This document shows positions 15,950 through 24,190 of a stretch of DNA of 64,000 nucleotides, one piece after another. Position numbers and translations under genes: made by a program. Where the stretch lies: the NCBI RefSeq assembly GCF_030124145.1, contig NZ_JASKMS010000003.1, forward strand, positions 310,001 to 374,000, given 5' to 3'. Within the stretch, counting starts at the first letter, position 1; each line of letters opens with the position of its first letter. A model generated the notes under the pieces. That model searched no databases and was not told the DNA's origin. It saw nothing but the letters and a program-made list of their open reading frames with translations. The stretch comes from Streptomyces sp. 378 (GTDB lineage Bacteria; Actinomycetota; Actinomycetes; Streptomycetales; Streptomycetaceae).

Positions 15950-18280
15950 ATGGCGCAACCCTCGGTAGCACCAGAGCTCGTCCTGGAGACGGAGACGGGC
16001 ACCACCGTGATGATCCCGGGCCACGACTACCACGTGGGGCGCGATCCGCTGAGCGACATCGTCATCGACGACGACCGGGTCTCCTGGCATCACGCGGTGC
16101 TGCGGCCCGAGGACGGTCACTGGACCATCGAGGACGAGAACAGCACCAACGGCACCTACGCGGACGGCCGGCGCATCCACGAGCGGCACGTCGGACCCGG
16201 CAGTGTCATCCGCTTCGGCAATCCGGCCGACGGGCCGCGCGTGACCCTCATGGGCCGCCCCGCACCCGCTCCGGAACGCCCCTCCGCCGTCTCCCTGCCG
16301 GCCCACACCGGCACCTACCGGCAGCCCACGACCGTACGGCCGCTGCCCTCCCGCACCGTCCGCATCGGCCGCGCCACCGACAACGACCTGGTCATCGACG
16401 ACCTCGTGGTCTCGCGCCGGCACGCCGAACTGCGCGCCCTGGCCGACGGAACCTACGAGATCACCGACCTGGGCAGCCACAACGGCACGTACCTCAACGG
16501 CAGCCCCGTCACCACGGCGCCGGTCGGCCCGGGCGACATCGTCGGCATCGGCCACTCGGCGTTCTGCCTCGTCGGCGACCAACTCCAGGAGTACGTCGAC
16601 ACCGGCGAGGTCTCCCTCGACGTGCAGGACCTCACCGTCACCGTCGACCGCGGCCGCAAGACGCTCCTCGACCACGTGTCGTTCCCGGTGGGGGAGAAGT
16701 GCCTGCTCGCCGTCGTCGGCCCGAGCGGCGCCGGCAAGTCCACCCTCCTCAACGCCCTCACCGGTCAGCGCCCCGCCGGTCACGGCACCGTCCTCTACGA
16801 CGGCCGCGACCTCTACCGCGACTACGCCGAGCTGCGCCAGCGCATCGGCCTGGTGCCGCAGGACGACATCCTGCACGCGCAGCTGACCGTCCGCAAAGCC
16901 CTCTCCTACGCCGCCGAACTGCGCTTCCCACAGGACACCGCCAAGGCCGAGCGGCGCGCCCGGGTCGACGAGGTCATCCGCGAACTGGGCCTGGAACAGC
17001 GCGCCGACCAGCACGTGCACAGCCTCTCCGGGGGCCAGCGCAAGCGGGTCAGTGTGGCCCTGGAACTGCTGACGAAGCCGTCGCTGCTGTTCCTCGACGA
17101 GCCGACCTCCGGCCTCGACCCCGGCATGGACCGCTCCGTGATGCATATGCTGCGCGGCCTCGCCGACGACGGCCGGACCGTCATCGTCGTCACCCACAGC
17201 GTGCTCAGCCTGGACGTGTGCGACCGGCTCCTCGTACTGGCGCCCGGTGGAAAGACCGCCTACTACGGGCCGCCCGGGGACGCCCTGTCGTTCTTCGGCT
17301 TCGAGGAGTGGCCGGAGGCCTTCGAGGCCTTCGAACGCGACACGGACCGGGACTGGGTGGGGGACTACCTCGCCTCGCCCTTCCACGGCCGGTACGTCGC
17401 AGACGCCTCCGCGCAGCCTCGGCAGCCCCGCTCCGGGCCCGTCGTCATCACCGCCCCGCCCCGGCCGCGCAGCCGCGGTGCCCAACTCGGCACACTGGTG
17501 CGCCGGTACGCGGCCGCGCTGAGCGCCGACCGCACCTTCCTGATCATCATGATCGCCCTGCCGTTCGTGATGGGCGCGATGGCCCGGGCCCTGGCGGGCG
17601 GCAAGCTGACGCTGGACACGGCGATGAACGCGCTGCTCATCCTGTGCGTCGGCGCGGTGCTCACCGGGGCGGCCAACGCCGTGCGCGAACTCGTCAAGGA
17701 ACGCGTGATCTACCAGCGGGAACGGGCGGTGGGCCTGTCCAGATCGGCGTACCTGATGTCCAAGGTCATCGTCCTGGGTGTCATCACCGTGCTCCAGGCG
17801 GTGGTGCTGACCCTGGTCGCCCTGCTCGGTGTGGACCTCAACGCGCCGGGCGGCGAAGGCGTACTGATGCCGCCCCTGGCGGAGATCACGGTCGCCGTCG
17901 CCCTGCTGGCGTTCACGGCGATGATGCTCGGCCTGCTCATCTCCTCCCTGGTGCGCAAGGAAGAGGTGACGATGCCGCTGCTGGTGCTCGTCGCCATCGT
18001 CCAGGTCGTCTTCTGCGGAGCCCTGCTGAAGCTGGCCGACACCCCCGGACTGGAGCAGCTGAGCTGGCTGGTTCCGGCGCGCTGGGCGCTGGCGGCGATG
18101 GCCGGGACCGTGGGGCTGGCCCGGATCGTGCCCGACGACCTGACCAAGGACCCGCTCTTCGAGCACTCGGCGGGCACCTGGCTGCTGGACGTGGGGATGC
18201 TGGTCGTGCTGTCGGTGCTCTTCGGGTTCCTCGTGTCCCGCATGCTGCGCCGGCACGAACCGGCCGTCATGCGGAAGTAG
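15950..18280 (+). CDS. ABC transporter (ABCG type) with two N-terminal FHA domains
   Basis: A 776-residue half-transporter. FHA domain 1 (about 20-90) has the phosphothreonine-binding residues in GRDPLSDIVIDDDRVSWHHA and STNGTYADG; FHA 2 (about 125-195) has them in GRATDNDLVIDDLVVSRRHAEL and SHNGTYLNG. The ATPase domain follows with Walker A GPSGAGKST (about 257), signature LSGGQRKR (about 358) and Walker B LLFLDEPTSGLD. Five to six membrane segments form the C-terminal permease (from about 525). The layout matches mycobacterial Rv1747, an exporter controlled by Ser/Thr kinase phosphorylation through its FHA domains. Here the kinase gene is two genes downstream and only nine bases separate this gene from the next. 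Exported substrate unknown. Confidence 0.9.
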   Translation: MAQPSVAPELVLETETGTTVMIPGHDYHVGRDPLSDIVIDDDRVSWHHAVLRPEDGHWTIEDENSTNGTYADGRRIHERHVGPGSVIRFGNPADGPRVTLMGRPAPAPERPSAVSLPAHTGTYRQPTTVRPLPSRTVRIGRATDNDLVIDDLVVSRRHAELRALADGTYEITDLGSHNGTYLNGSPVTTAPVGPGDIVGIGHSAFCLVGDQLQEYVDTGEVSLDVQDLTVTVDRGRKTLLDHVSFPVGEKCLLAVVGPSGAGKSTLLNALTGQRPAGHGTVLYDGRDLYRDYAELRQRIGLVPQDDILHAQLTVRKALSYAAELRFPQDTAKAERRARVDEVIRELGLEQRADQHVHSLSGGQRKRVSVALELLTKPSLLFLDEPTSGLDPGMDRSVMHMLRGLADDGRTVIVVTHSVLSLDVCDRLLVLAPGGKTAYYGPPGDALSFFGFEEWPEAFEAFERDTDRDWVGDYLASPFHGRYVADASAQPRQPRSGPVVITAPPRPRSRGAQLGTLVRRYAAALSADRTFLIIMIALPFVMGAMARALAGGKLTLDTAMNALLILCVGAVLTGAANAVRELVKERVIYQRERAVGLSRSAYLMSKVIVLGVITVLQAVVLTLVALLGVDLNAPGGEGVLMPPLAEITVAVALLAFTAMMLGLLISSLVRKEEVTMPLLVLVAIVQVVFCGALLKLADTPGLEQLSWLVPARWALAAMAGTVGLARIVPDDLTKDPLFEHSAGTWLLDVGMLVVLSVLFGFLVSRMLRRHEPAVMRK

Positions 18281-18289
18281 GGAGCGCCG

Positions 18290-19198
18290 ATGACGACCCC
18301 CGGCTTTCGGCCCACGCACGTCGTCCCGCAGCACGGGATGCCCGCCTGGGAGGCCCCCGACCCGTCCCGGCCCACCGTCGACCTCGACCCCCTGCTGCCG
18401 GTGCAGCTCCTGGAGCGGCGGGGCGACTGGGGGCACGTCCTGTGCTTCAACGGCTGGTCGGCCTGGGTGGACGGCCGCCGCCTGGTCGCCGTACCGCAGG
18501 ACCCCCCGGCGGCCGACGGGCCGCTCACCCACGCCGCCGATCCGCGGCCGCTGCTGGGCCGGGCACAGGAAGCCCTGGCGCGCTACCGCTCCGCGGTCGA
18601 GGACCTCGCGGGCGGTCTCGACCGGGAGTCCTTCCGCGCCCGCACCCGGGGCACGCGGATCGGCGTCGTCGTCGACGGCGAGTCCGTGTGGCTCTACGAC
18701 TCCGCCCACGGGCACTGGGTGTACGCCGACGGCACCCGGATGACCACGTACGCCACGGACCGGACACCCGGAGACGCACCGGAGCCCCGCCCCGCCGTGG
18801 CGCCCGTGCATCCCCCCACGCGGGTGGTGCCGTCCGAGGGCCCCGGGCAGACGCCCCGCGCCGCGACGTCCCCTCCGGCCGACGTACCGGCACCCGACCG
18901 CAGCGCCCCCACCGGCCCGACGCGGGTGGTGCCGCCCGAGGCGCCCGAGCCGACCGGGATCGCGCCCCCCGAGGCTTCGCCGCCGACCCGGGTGGTGGCT
19001 CCGGAGACACCCGAACCCAGGGGTGCTCCCGAGCCGACGCGGGTCGTGGCCCCTGAGGGCGCCGAGCCGACGCGCCTTGTGTCACCGCAGGGCGACGAGG
19101 GCGACGAGGAGACGGGGCGGACGGCTGAGGCACCGCCCACGCGGGTGGTGGGGCGTGCGCCCACCCGGGTCGTGTCGCCCGAGGGGGAGGACCGTTGA
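18290..19198 (+). CDS. Hypothetical protein with C-terminal PTRVV motif array
   Basis: A 302-residue soluble protein. Residues about 10-70 resemble a small SH3-like fold (LLPVQLLERRGDWGHVLCFN, GWSAWVDGRRLV), and about 85-155 form a second compact domain. The acidic, proline-rich tail (about 165-302) carries a repeated motif PTRVVxPE with threonines at 177, 211, 233, 250, 284 and 292, plus variants TRLV at 261 and TGIA at 222; Thr9 also sits in PTHVV. Thr followed by Val at +3 is compatible with FHA binding once phosphorylated. Its stop overlaps the kinase start (TTGA), so the two are translationally coupled. I infer a multi-site kinase substrate or scaffold for the FHA transporter. Confidence 0.75.
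   Translation: MTTPGFRPTHVVPQHGMPAWEAPDPSRPTVDLDPLLPVQLLERRGDWGHVLCFNGWSAWVDGRRLVAVPQDPPAADGPLTHAADPRPLLGRAQEALARYRSAVEDLAGGLDRESFRARTRGTRIGVVVDGESVWLYDSAHGHWVYADGTRMTTYATDRTPGDAPEPRPAVAPVHPPTRVVPSEGPGQTPRAATSPPADVPAPDRSAPTGPTRVVPPEAPEPTGIAPPEASPPTRVVAPETPEPRGAPEPTRVVAPEGAEPTRLVSPQGDEGDEETGRTAEAPPTRVVGRAPTRVVSPEGEDR
18815..19192 (+). repeat. Degenerate coding repeat encoding PTRVV(A/P/S)PE units
   Basis: Eight spaced copies of a short unit with DNA core close to CCGACGCGGGTGGTG, six of them encoding exactly PTRVV. The spacing is irregular (8 to 34 residues), so this is not a simple microsatellite: the motif is kept while the linkers differ, which suggests selection on the peptide. Confidence 0.75.
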
Positions 19199-20190
19199 AC
19201 CGCGAGACGAGCCTGTTCTCGGGGCGGCCCTCCGAGCTGATCGGGCAGCAGATCGCCGGGTACCGGATCGAGGAGGAGATCGGGCGCGGCGGCATGGCCG
19301 TCGTCTACCGCGCCCGCGACCTGCGCCTGGAACGCACCGTCGCCCTGAAACTGCTCGCCCCGGAACTCGCCCGCAACGACACCTTCCGCCGCCGCTTCAC
19401 CCATGAGTCCCGGGCCGCCGCGGCGATCGACCACCCGCACATCGTGCCGGTGTTCGAGGCCGGAGAGACCGACGGAGTGCTGTACATCGCCATGCGCTAC
19501 GTCGCCGGCAGCGACCTGCGGCATGTCCTCGACCGAGAGGGCCCGATGCCGCCCGCCACCGCCGTGCGGGTCGCCGCCCAGCTCGCCTCCGCGCTCGACG
19601 CGGCCCACGACCACGGGCTGGTCCACCGGGACGTCAAGCCCGGCAACATCCTGGTGTCCCGCGGCACCGACAGCGACCACCCCGAGCACGTCTACCTCAC
19701 CGACTTCGGCCTGACGAAGAAGTCGCTGTCGCTGACCGGCTTCACCACGGTCGGCCAGTTCGTCGGCACGCTCGACTACGTGGCCCCCGAGCAGATCTCC
19801 GGCAAGCCGGTCGACGCCCGCTGCGACGTGTACGGGTTCGCCTGCGTCGTCTTCGAGACCCTGGCCGGCCATCCGCCCTTCCTCCGCGACGACGACATGG
19901 CCCTGCTCTGGGCCCACCAGTACGACCAGCCTCCGCCGCTGACCGAGGACCGGCCCGATCTCGACCCGGGGGTCGACCGGGTCCTCGCCCAGGCCCTCGC
20001 CAAGAGCCCCGACGACCGGTACCCGTCCTGTCTCGCCTTCGTCGCCGCCCTGCGCGCCGCGACGGTCGGCGGTGGGACCGGGGCCACCCGCGCGCCCACG
20101 CGCGTGGACCGGCAGATGCCGGGCGCGGGGGAGGAGCCGCCCAAGCCGCCGCCGCGCTGGGCCGAGCCGGTGTTCGTGCGGCGGACGTAG
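19195..20190 (+). CDS. Soluble Ser/Thr protein kinase (PknB-like), no membrane segment
   Basis: A 331-residue Hanks-type kinase with all catalytic elements: Gly-rich loop IGRGGMAVVY (29-38), Lys52 in VALKLL, HRDVKPGN (144-151), DFG at 170-172 and GTLDYVAPEQ. The TTG start at 19195 overlaps the upstream stop. Unlike typical PknB it ends soon after the kinase domain, without a transmembrane or PASTA region. The short tail contains APTRVD at about Thr302, a pThr-x-x-Asp sequence ideal for FHA binding and similar to the array in the gene before it. I infer that the kinase autophosphorylates there and phosphorylates the PTRVV protein, docking both to the FHA transporter. Confidence 0.9.
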   Translation: MNRETSLFSGRPSELIGQQIAGYRIEEEIGRGGMAVVYRARDLRLERTVALKLLAPELARNDTFRRRFTHESRAAAAIDHPHIVPVFEAGETDGVLYIAMRYVAGSDLRHVLDREGPMPPATAVRVAAQLASALDAAHDHGLVHRDVKPGNILVSRGTDSDHPEHVYLTDFGLTKKSLSLTGFTTVGQFVGTLDYVAPEQISGKPVDARCDVYGFACVVFETLAGHPPFLRDDDMALLWAHQYDQPPPLTEDRPDLDPGVDRVLAQALAKSPDDRYPSCLAFVAALRAATVGGGTGATRAPTRVDRQMPGAGEEPPKPPPRWAEPVFVRRT

Positions 20191-20199
20191 CGCGCGGCG

Positions 20200-21498
20200 T
20201 CAGCCCTCGCTGTCGGAACGCACTTCACCGCGGCGCCGTACGTGGCGCGCCAGCAGCGCCCCGGCGTATCCGGTCACCAGCCCCCACGGGACGGCCAGGC
20301 CCACCGCGCCCCACAGTTTGGGGCGCAGGAACAGCTCACCTCCGAGGCCGCCGCCCAGGTCGCCGATGCCGAGCACGGACAGGCCGTAGTGCGCGGAGAT
20401 GCGTCCGACGAGGCAGATCATGAAGACCGTGAGCACGAGGGCGGCCGCCATGTGCACGGCGTGCTGCCAGGCCCGCACCCGGGCAGGCGACCGCGCCGCC
20501 ATCACGAACGCGGCGGCCAGCAGCAGCACGACGTCGACGACCAGCAGCCACCACACCCGGCCGTCGTGCTCGGAAAGGGTGCGCAGATTCAGTTCGGAGA
20601 CGTCCGGGGTGCGCAGCACCTCGTCGAGCACATGCGGCATGGGCAGTCCGAACGGCCCCTCCACCCTGCCGTTCCAGGTGGCGCCCAGTCCGATCGTCAG
20701 CGCCAGCCACACCAGGTTGGGCAGGCCGAGCAGCATCACCGCGAACGTCTCCCGCACGTGCCCCTTGGTCGCGGCGACGACCAGGGCGACGACCACACCG
20801 ATGACGACGCAGGCCAGCAGCAGCGCCATCATCGCGTACGCGGCCGGCCGCACCGACGTCTGGAAGCGCAGCAGCCCGGCGGGCAGCGGGGCCCCGCGTG
20901 ACACCAGCAGGGCCAGGATCAGCACACCGGCCAGCCACACCACCGCGACGAACACGGACAGCGGAACGTCGGTGGTGAAGCCGATCTTCGGTGAGATGCC
21001 GAACAGGTCGCCGAGTTCTCCGAGCGTGTCGTCCCCCAGGGAGATGTCGAAGGTGTGGCGGGCGGAGAGCGTCAGGCCGATCATCGCGAGCAGCCACAGG
21101 ACCGCCACCCGGCCGGCCCACCCCGCCAGCTCCGCCGCACCGGCGACCGCGCGATGCCGCAGCGGCCGCAGGAAGCCCCAGGCGATCACCAGCGCACCGG
21201 TGAGCGTGACGGACAACGGAATGACCGTCAGACCGGCCTGCGTGTCGGCGAGGTCGCCGGCGCTTCCGGTGACCTTCACCGTGCCGCCGACGGCGGTGAC
21301 CATGGTGGCTGCGACGACGGGGGCGAAGGCACCGTCCGGAAGGTCGGCGGCTCCGGCCGCCCACAGGCCCAGGGCGGCCACCACCGCCATGGCGAGAAGT
21401 CCGGCGAGCACCGTGACGAGGGCATGCGCCCAGCCGTGGCGGGCGACGGCCCGCTCGCCGGAGGTGCGTGCCTGGCCGGAGGGGGTGCGCGAAGTCAC
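20200..21498 (-). CDS. Streptophobe family polytopic membrane protein
   Basis: A 432-residue integral membrane protein with about ten hydrophobic segments and short polar loops, with a GTG start at 21498. The overall pattern (hydrophobic helices separated by stretches such as TVKVTGSAGDLADTQAG and SARHTFDISLGDDTLGEL, and an internal PHVLDEVLRTPD loop) matches the actinobacterial streptophobe family, whose function is not known. It converges on the kinase with nine bases between stops. The same gene order with a DUF6777 gene divergently next to it suggests a conserved neighbourhood. Confidence 0.75.
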   Translation of the reverse strand: MTSRTPSGQARTSGERAVARHGWAHALVTVLAGLLAMAVVAALGLWAAGAADLPDGAFAPVVAATMVTAVGGTVKVTGSAGDLADTQAGLTVIPLSVTLTGALVIAWGFLRPLRHRAVAGAAELAGWAGRVAVLWLLAMIGLTLSARHTFDISLGDDTLGELGDLFGISPKIGFTTDVPLSVFVAVVWLAGVLILALLVSRGAPLPAGLLRFQTSVRPAAYAMMALLLACVVIGVVVALVVAATKGHVRETFAVMLLGLPNLVWLALTIGLGATWNGRVEGPFGLPMPHVLDEVLRTPDVSELNLRTLSEHDGRVWWLLVVDVVLLLAAAFVMAARSPARVRAWQHAVHMAAALVLTVFMICLVGRISAHYGLSVLGIGDLGGGLGGELFLRPKLWGAVGLAVPWGLVTGYAGALLARHVRRRGEVRSDSEG

Positions 21499-21596
21499 GC
21501 TGCCACGCTAGGCAGGCCCTGTGCCGGGCGCCCGCCGGAGAGGTCCGTCCGCGTCGGCTTGCGGGGCGTACAGAGCTGGAGCACACAATGAACTCG

Positions 21597-21607
21597 TAAG
21601 GGAAAAA
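21597..21607 (+). promoter_or_regulatory. AT-rich upstream motif TAAGGGAAAAA (DUF6777 gene)
   Basis: The same 11 bases found upstream of the SPW gene, again pointing toward the downstream gene and about 72 bases before its GTG. It lies in the 180-base gap between the divergent streptophobe and DUF6777 genes. A promoter or activator site is the natural reading; no factor can be named. Confidence 0.35.
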
Positions 21608-21678
21608 GCGTCATACACTCGGATGAACCGTCTCGGGTGTGTGAAGGCCGCAGAGAACCCACGAGGGAAGAAGAGCTC

Positions 21679-22851
21679 GTGAGCGTCGATCCGCCGTCGT
21701 CCGGCCGCCCCACAGGACCTCCCTCGGGCCCGCTGTCCGGTCCCTCCCAGCCGCCCCCGGGCGGCGGCCCGCCCTCGGAGCCGCCCGGCGGGGGCGGCGA
21801 GGAGCCGGAGCGCCGCCGACCGTGGTGGAGGTCCGTACCCCGTGTCGCGATCATCGCCACCGCCGTGGTGGCCGCGGTGATCCTCGCCGTGGTGCTGTCC
21901 CGCCCCGACAACGGCGGCACCGGTGTGTCCGACGGTGGAACCAGCACGTCCAGCGGCGAGGTCTTCCTCCTGCCGGCGGGCGACACCGGCCCGGACGCGT
22001 TCACCGAGTCGACGACGGAGGAGAAGAGCTCCGCCTCGCCCGTCTCGCCCTCGGGAGCCACCGAGTCGGCGCCGCAGAACGCCGTCCAGGGCGTGAAGGG
22101 CGACGCGCCGGGCCTGTACGGCGGCACCCGCAACGTCGCCAGCTGCGACGTGGAGAAGCAGATCACCTACTTCGAGGACGCCCCGGACAAGCAGCGCGCC
22201 TTCGCCTCGGTCGCCCGGATCGAGTCCTCCGAGGTCCCCGCCTACCTGCGCTCGCTCACCCCCGTGCACCTGCGCATGGACACCCGCGTCACCAACCACG
22301 GTTACAAGAACGGCGCCGCCACCAGCTACCAGGCCGTCCTCCAGGCGGGTACGGCCGTCCTCGTCGACGAGCGCGGCGTGCCCCGGGTGCGCTGCGCCTG
22401 CGGCAACCCGCTGTCCCTGCCGGTCGCCCAGCAGAGCACGCCCAAGACCACCGGCGACGCGTGGCCGGGCTACAACCCGTCGAACGTCGTCATGGTGACG
22501 CCCGCACCGGAGCCGGTCGACGTCTTCGTGATGGCCGAGCCGGACGGCGAGTGGTTCGAGCGCCACGAGGGCGACACGGGCAAGAAGGACGAGAAGACCA
22601 AGAAGCCGGAGAAGCCGTCCCCGTCGGCGAGCGTCACCACCCCGACGGCGCCCTCCGACTCGACGTCGTCTCGACCGCCCACGAGCGAGCCGCCGACCTC
22701 GGACACCGACACCTCGGGGCCGACGACGGACGAGCCGCCGCCGTCCGACACCCAGCAGCCCCCGCCCGACACCGACACGGAAAGCGACACCGGGACTGAG
22801 ACCGGCGGCGGAACCGGTGGCGGCACGACGGAACAGCCCCCGGCCTCCTGA
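21679..22851 (+). CDS. DUF6777-type membrane-anchored extracytoplasmic protein
   Basis: A 390-residue protein: Pro/Gly-rich cytoplasmic N-terminus (1-52), one transmembrane helix (about 56-76, VAIIATAVVAAVILAVVLSR), then an extracytoplasmic domain at about 110-300 (GLYGGTRNVASCDVEKQ, VHLRMDTRVTNHGYKNG, VPRVRCACGNPL). The tail is low-complexity and rich in Thr, Ser, Pro and Asp. The core matches my memory of the streptomycete DUF6777 family, whose role is unknown; the paired cysteines (RCACG) could form a disulfide or metal site. Start is a GTG after an AAGAAGAG purine run. The tail-coding DNA overlaps antisense with the unterminated PRC-barrel frame. Confidence 0.75.
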   Translation: MSVDPPSSGRPTGPPSGPLSGPSQPPPGGGPPSEPPGGGGEEPERRRPWWRSVPRVAIIATAVVAAVILAVVLSRPDNGGTGVSDGGTSTSSGEVFLLPAGDTGPDAFTESTTEEKSSASPVSPSGATESAPQNAVQGVKGDAPGLYGGTRNVASCDVEKQITYFEDAPDKQRAFASVARIESSEVPAYLRSLTPVHLRMDTRVTNHGYKNGAATSYQAVLQAGTAVLVDERGVPRVRCACGNPLSLPVAQQSTPKTTGDAWPGYNPSNVVMVTPAPEPVDVFVMAEPDGEWFERHEGDTGKKDEKTKKPEKPSPSASVTTPTAPSDSTSSRPPTSEPPTSDTDTSGPTTDEPPPSDTQQPPPDTDTESDTGTETGGGTGGGTTEQPPAS

Positions 22852-23282
22852 CCCGGCGCGCGGCGCGCCCAAGCGGCGCGGACCACCAGGGCGTACTCGC
22901 CGAGCCCGAGCAGCCGATCGGCCGGCAGGTCGCCGTGGGTGGTGACGACCGCCTCGATCCGGCCCGTCTCGGGTTCGAACGCGACGTCCTGGACCGTGCC
23001 GAGCGCGTCACCCGCCTCGGTGAGGACCCGCAGACCCGGCAGCTCATGGTGCGCGGGTACCTCGGCCGGTGCGGCGATCGTGCGGACCAGGACCGCGTCC
23101 GGGCCGATGGCGTGCAGCGCGCCCCAGGCCAGCACCGTGTCCTTGCGGGAATGCCGACCCCGCACCCGGACATGGGTGACCACACCGGACACGGCGTCGA
23201 CCGTCAGCGACCTGAGGACACCGACCTCGTCCGCCTCGGCCAGCGTCAGCACCGGCAGCCCCCGAGCCCGGGAGAACAGCAT
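22470..23282 (-). CDS. PRC-barrel domain protein (second of pair), frame runs into the neighbouring gene
   Basis: The ATG at 23282 overlaps the stop of the upstream PRC gene (TGATG), so the two are translationally coupled. Residues 1-140 contain two PRC-barrel units (ARGLPVLTLAEADEVGVLRS, and LPGLRVLTEAGDALGTVQDV), a beta-barrel fold also found in photosynthetic reaction centre H subunits and RimM. After the natural end near 22855 there is no stop. The frame continues to 22470, antisense to the low-complexity tail of DUF6777, and encodes a Ser/Val/Gly-rich stretch. The real protein is probably about 140 residues; the extension may reflect a lost stop codon. Confidence 0.65.
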   Translation of the reverse strand: MLFSRARGLPVLTLAEADEVGVLRSLTVDAVSGVVTHVRVRGRHSRKDTVLAWGALHAIGPDAVLVRTIAAPAEVPAHHELPGLRVLTEAGDALGTVQDVAFEPETGRIEAVVTTHGDLPADRLLGLGEYALVVRAAWARRAPGQEAGGCSVVPPPVPPPVSVPVSLSVSVSGGGCWVSDGGGSSVVGPEVSVSEVGGSLVGGRDDVESEGAVGVVTLADGDGFSGFLVFSSFLPVSPSWRSNHSPSGSAITKTSTGSGAGVTMTTFDGL

Positions 23283-23866
23283 CACGGGGTCGTCCCCTCC
23301 CGCCCGTCCCGGAAGGCGCCGACCCGGGCGACGAAGGCCGGCAGGTCGTCGGCGACGTAGCGGGTGGCGTCCGCCGGAATGACCAGGGCACGACCGGAGA
23401 CGGCGAGCGTCTCACCGCGCGGTACGTACACCCGGTGCCTGCGGCGCCGCGAGCCCTGCACCAGCGCCTTGCCGGCGGCGATGCGGAACCCCACGACCCG
23501 GCCGCTGGTCCCGCCCTCGATGATCACGTCGAGCACCGTGCCGACCTCGGCGCCCTCGTCGGTCAGCACCTTCGCGTGCAGCACCCGGCCCTGATGGGCC
23601 TCGCGCCGGGCCACCACGACGGACGTGTCCTGCAGGGCGAGGGTGTCGCGGATCATGACCGCGTAGGGACCCAGCGCGTGCACCGCCGACCAGGGCAGGC
23701 TCTGCTTCAGCGGGCCCGACAGCAGACCCCGGCCGCTGAGGGTGAAGCCGGTGACACGGCCGGCGGCGGCGTCGAAAACGGTGTCCTTGACCTGCGCGAC
23801 GGCGTCACCGCCCAGGGTGACCACCGGCAGGGTCGTCAGGCTCCGCGCGGCCAGCAGCTCGTTCAT
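23282..23866 (-). CDS. PRC-barrel domain protein (first of pair)
   Basis: A 194-residue soluble protein with two PRC-barrel modules: residues about 5-80 (LTTLPVVTLGGDAVAQVKDT) and about 90-165 (VLHAKVLTDEGAEVGTVLDV). Between them lies a helix-rich linker, and a short C-terminal tail follows. The start follows GGAAGGG and overlaps the stop of the small membrane protein gene (ATGA). The stop overlaps the next PRC gene (TGATG), giving a three-gene coupled operon. PRC barrels act as protein- or RNA-interaction modules; Streptomyces pairs like this have no known function. Confidence 0.8.
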   Translation of the reverse strand: MNELLAARSLTTLPVVTLGGDAVAQVKDTVFDAAAGRVTGFTLSGRGLLSGPLKQSLPWSAVHALGPYAVMIRDTLALQDTSVVVARREAHQGRVLHAKVLTDEGAEVGTVLDVIIEGGTSGRVVGFRIAAGKALVQGSRRRRHRVYVPRGETLAVSGRALVIPADATRYVADDLPAFVARVGAFRDGREGTTP

Positions 23867-24003
23867 CGCAGGCCCTTCCGGCCGGGCCGACGCCGGACCG
23901 CGATGACGGTCCCCGAGCGCCGGCCGCTTTGCACGGCGAGTGTCACCACCGCCAGGGCGACGAGCGCCACGATCACCACGACCAGCCATGTCCACCAGGC
24001 CAC
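23863..24003 (-). CDS. Small single-pass membrane protein (46 aa)
   Basis: A GTG start after GGAGG opens a 46-codon frame: a short WWTW start, one long hydrophobic helix (VVVIVALVALAVVTLAV), then a strongly basic cytoplasmic tail ending RRRPGRKGLR. Its stop overlaps the first PRC gene by four bases, which supports real translation. It may anchor the two PRC-barrel proteins to the membrane; that is inferred from the coupling only. Confidence 0.65.
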   Translation of the reverse strand: MAWWTWLVVVIVALVALAVVTLAVQSGRRSGTVIAVRRRPGRKGLR

Positions 24004-24190
24004 CGCACACCTCCGGTGATCCGGCCCGGCCGCCCTCGGCCGGACCTGATTCCTTTCGGGTGCCCCGCACAGGAGGGACAATGCCCGGGGCACCGAACGG
24101 GCTGAGAAGTGTCAGGAGTGTGAAGCCCGACTCGGGGTACGAGCACAGATGCAGAGCGTCCGGCCAGTCCGGCTTCCCAGAGAGAAACGA

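Noticed and set aside
15557..18811. Minus-strand frame of more than 1000 codons opposite the FHA transporter
   Set aside because: It is a GC-driven antisense open frame. The plus strand encodes FHA and ABC motifs in the expected order, while the minus frame reads as low-complexity Arg/Gly/Asp sequence.
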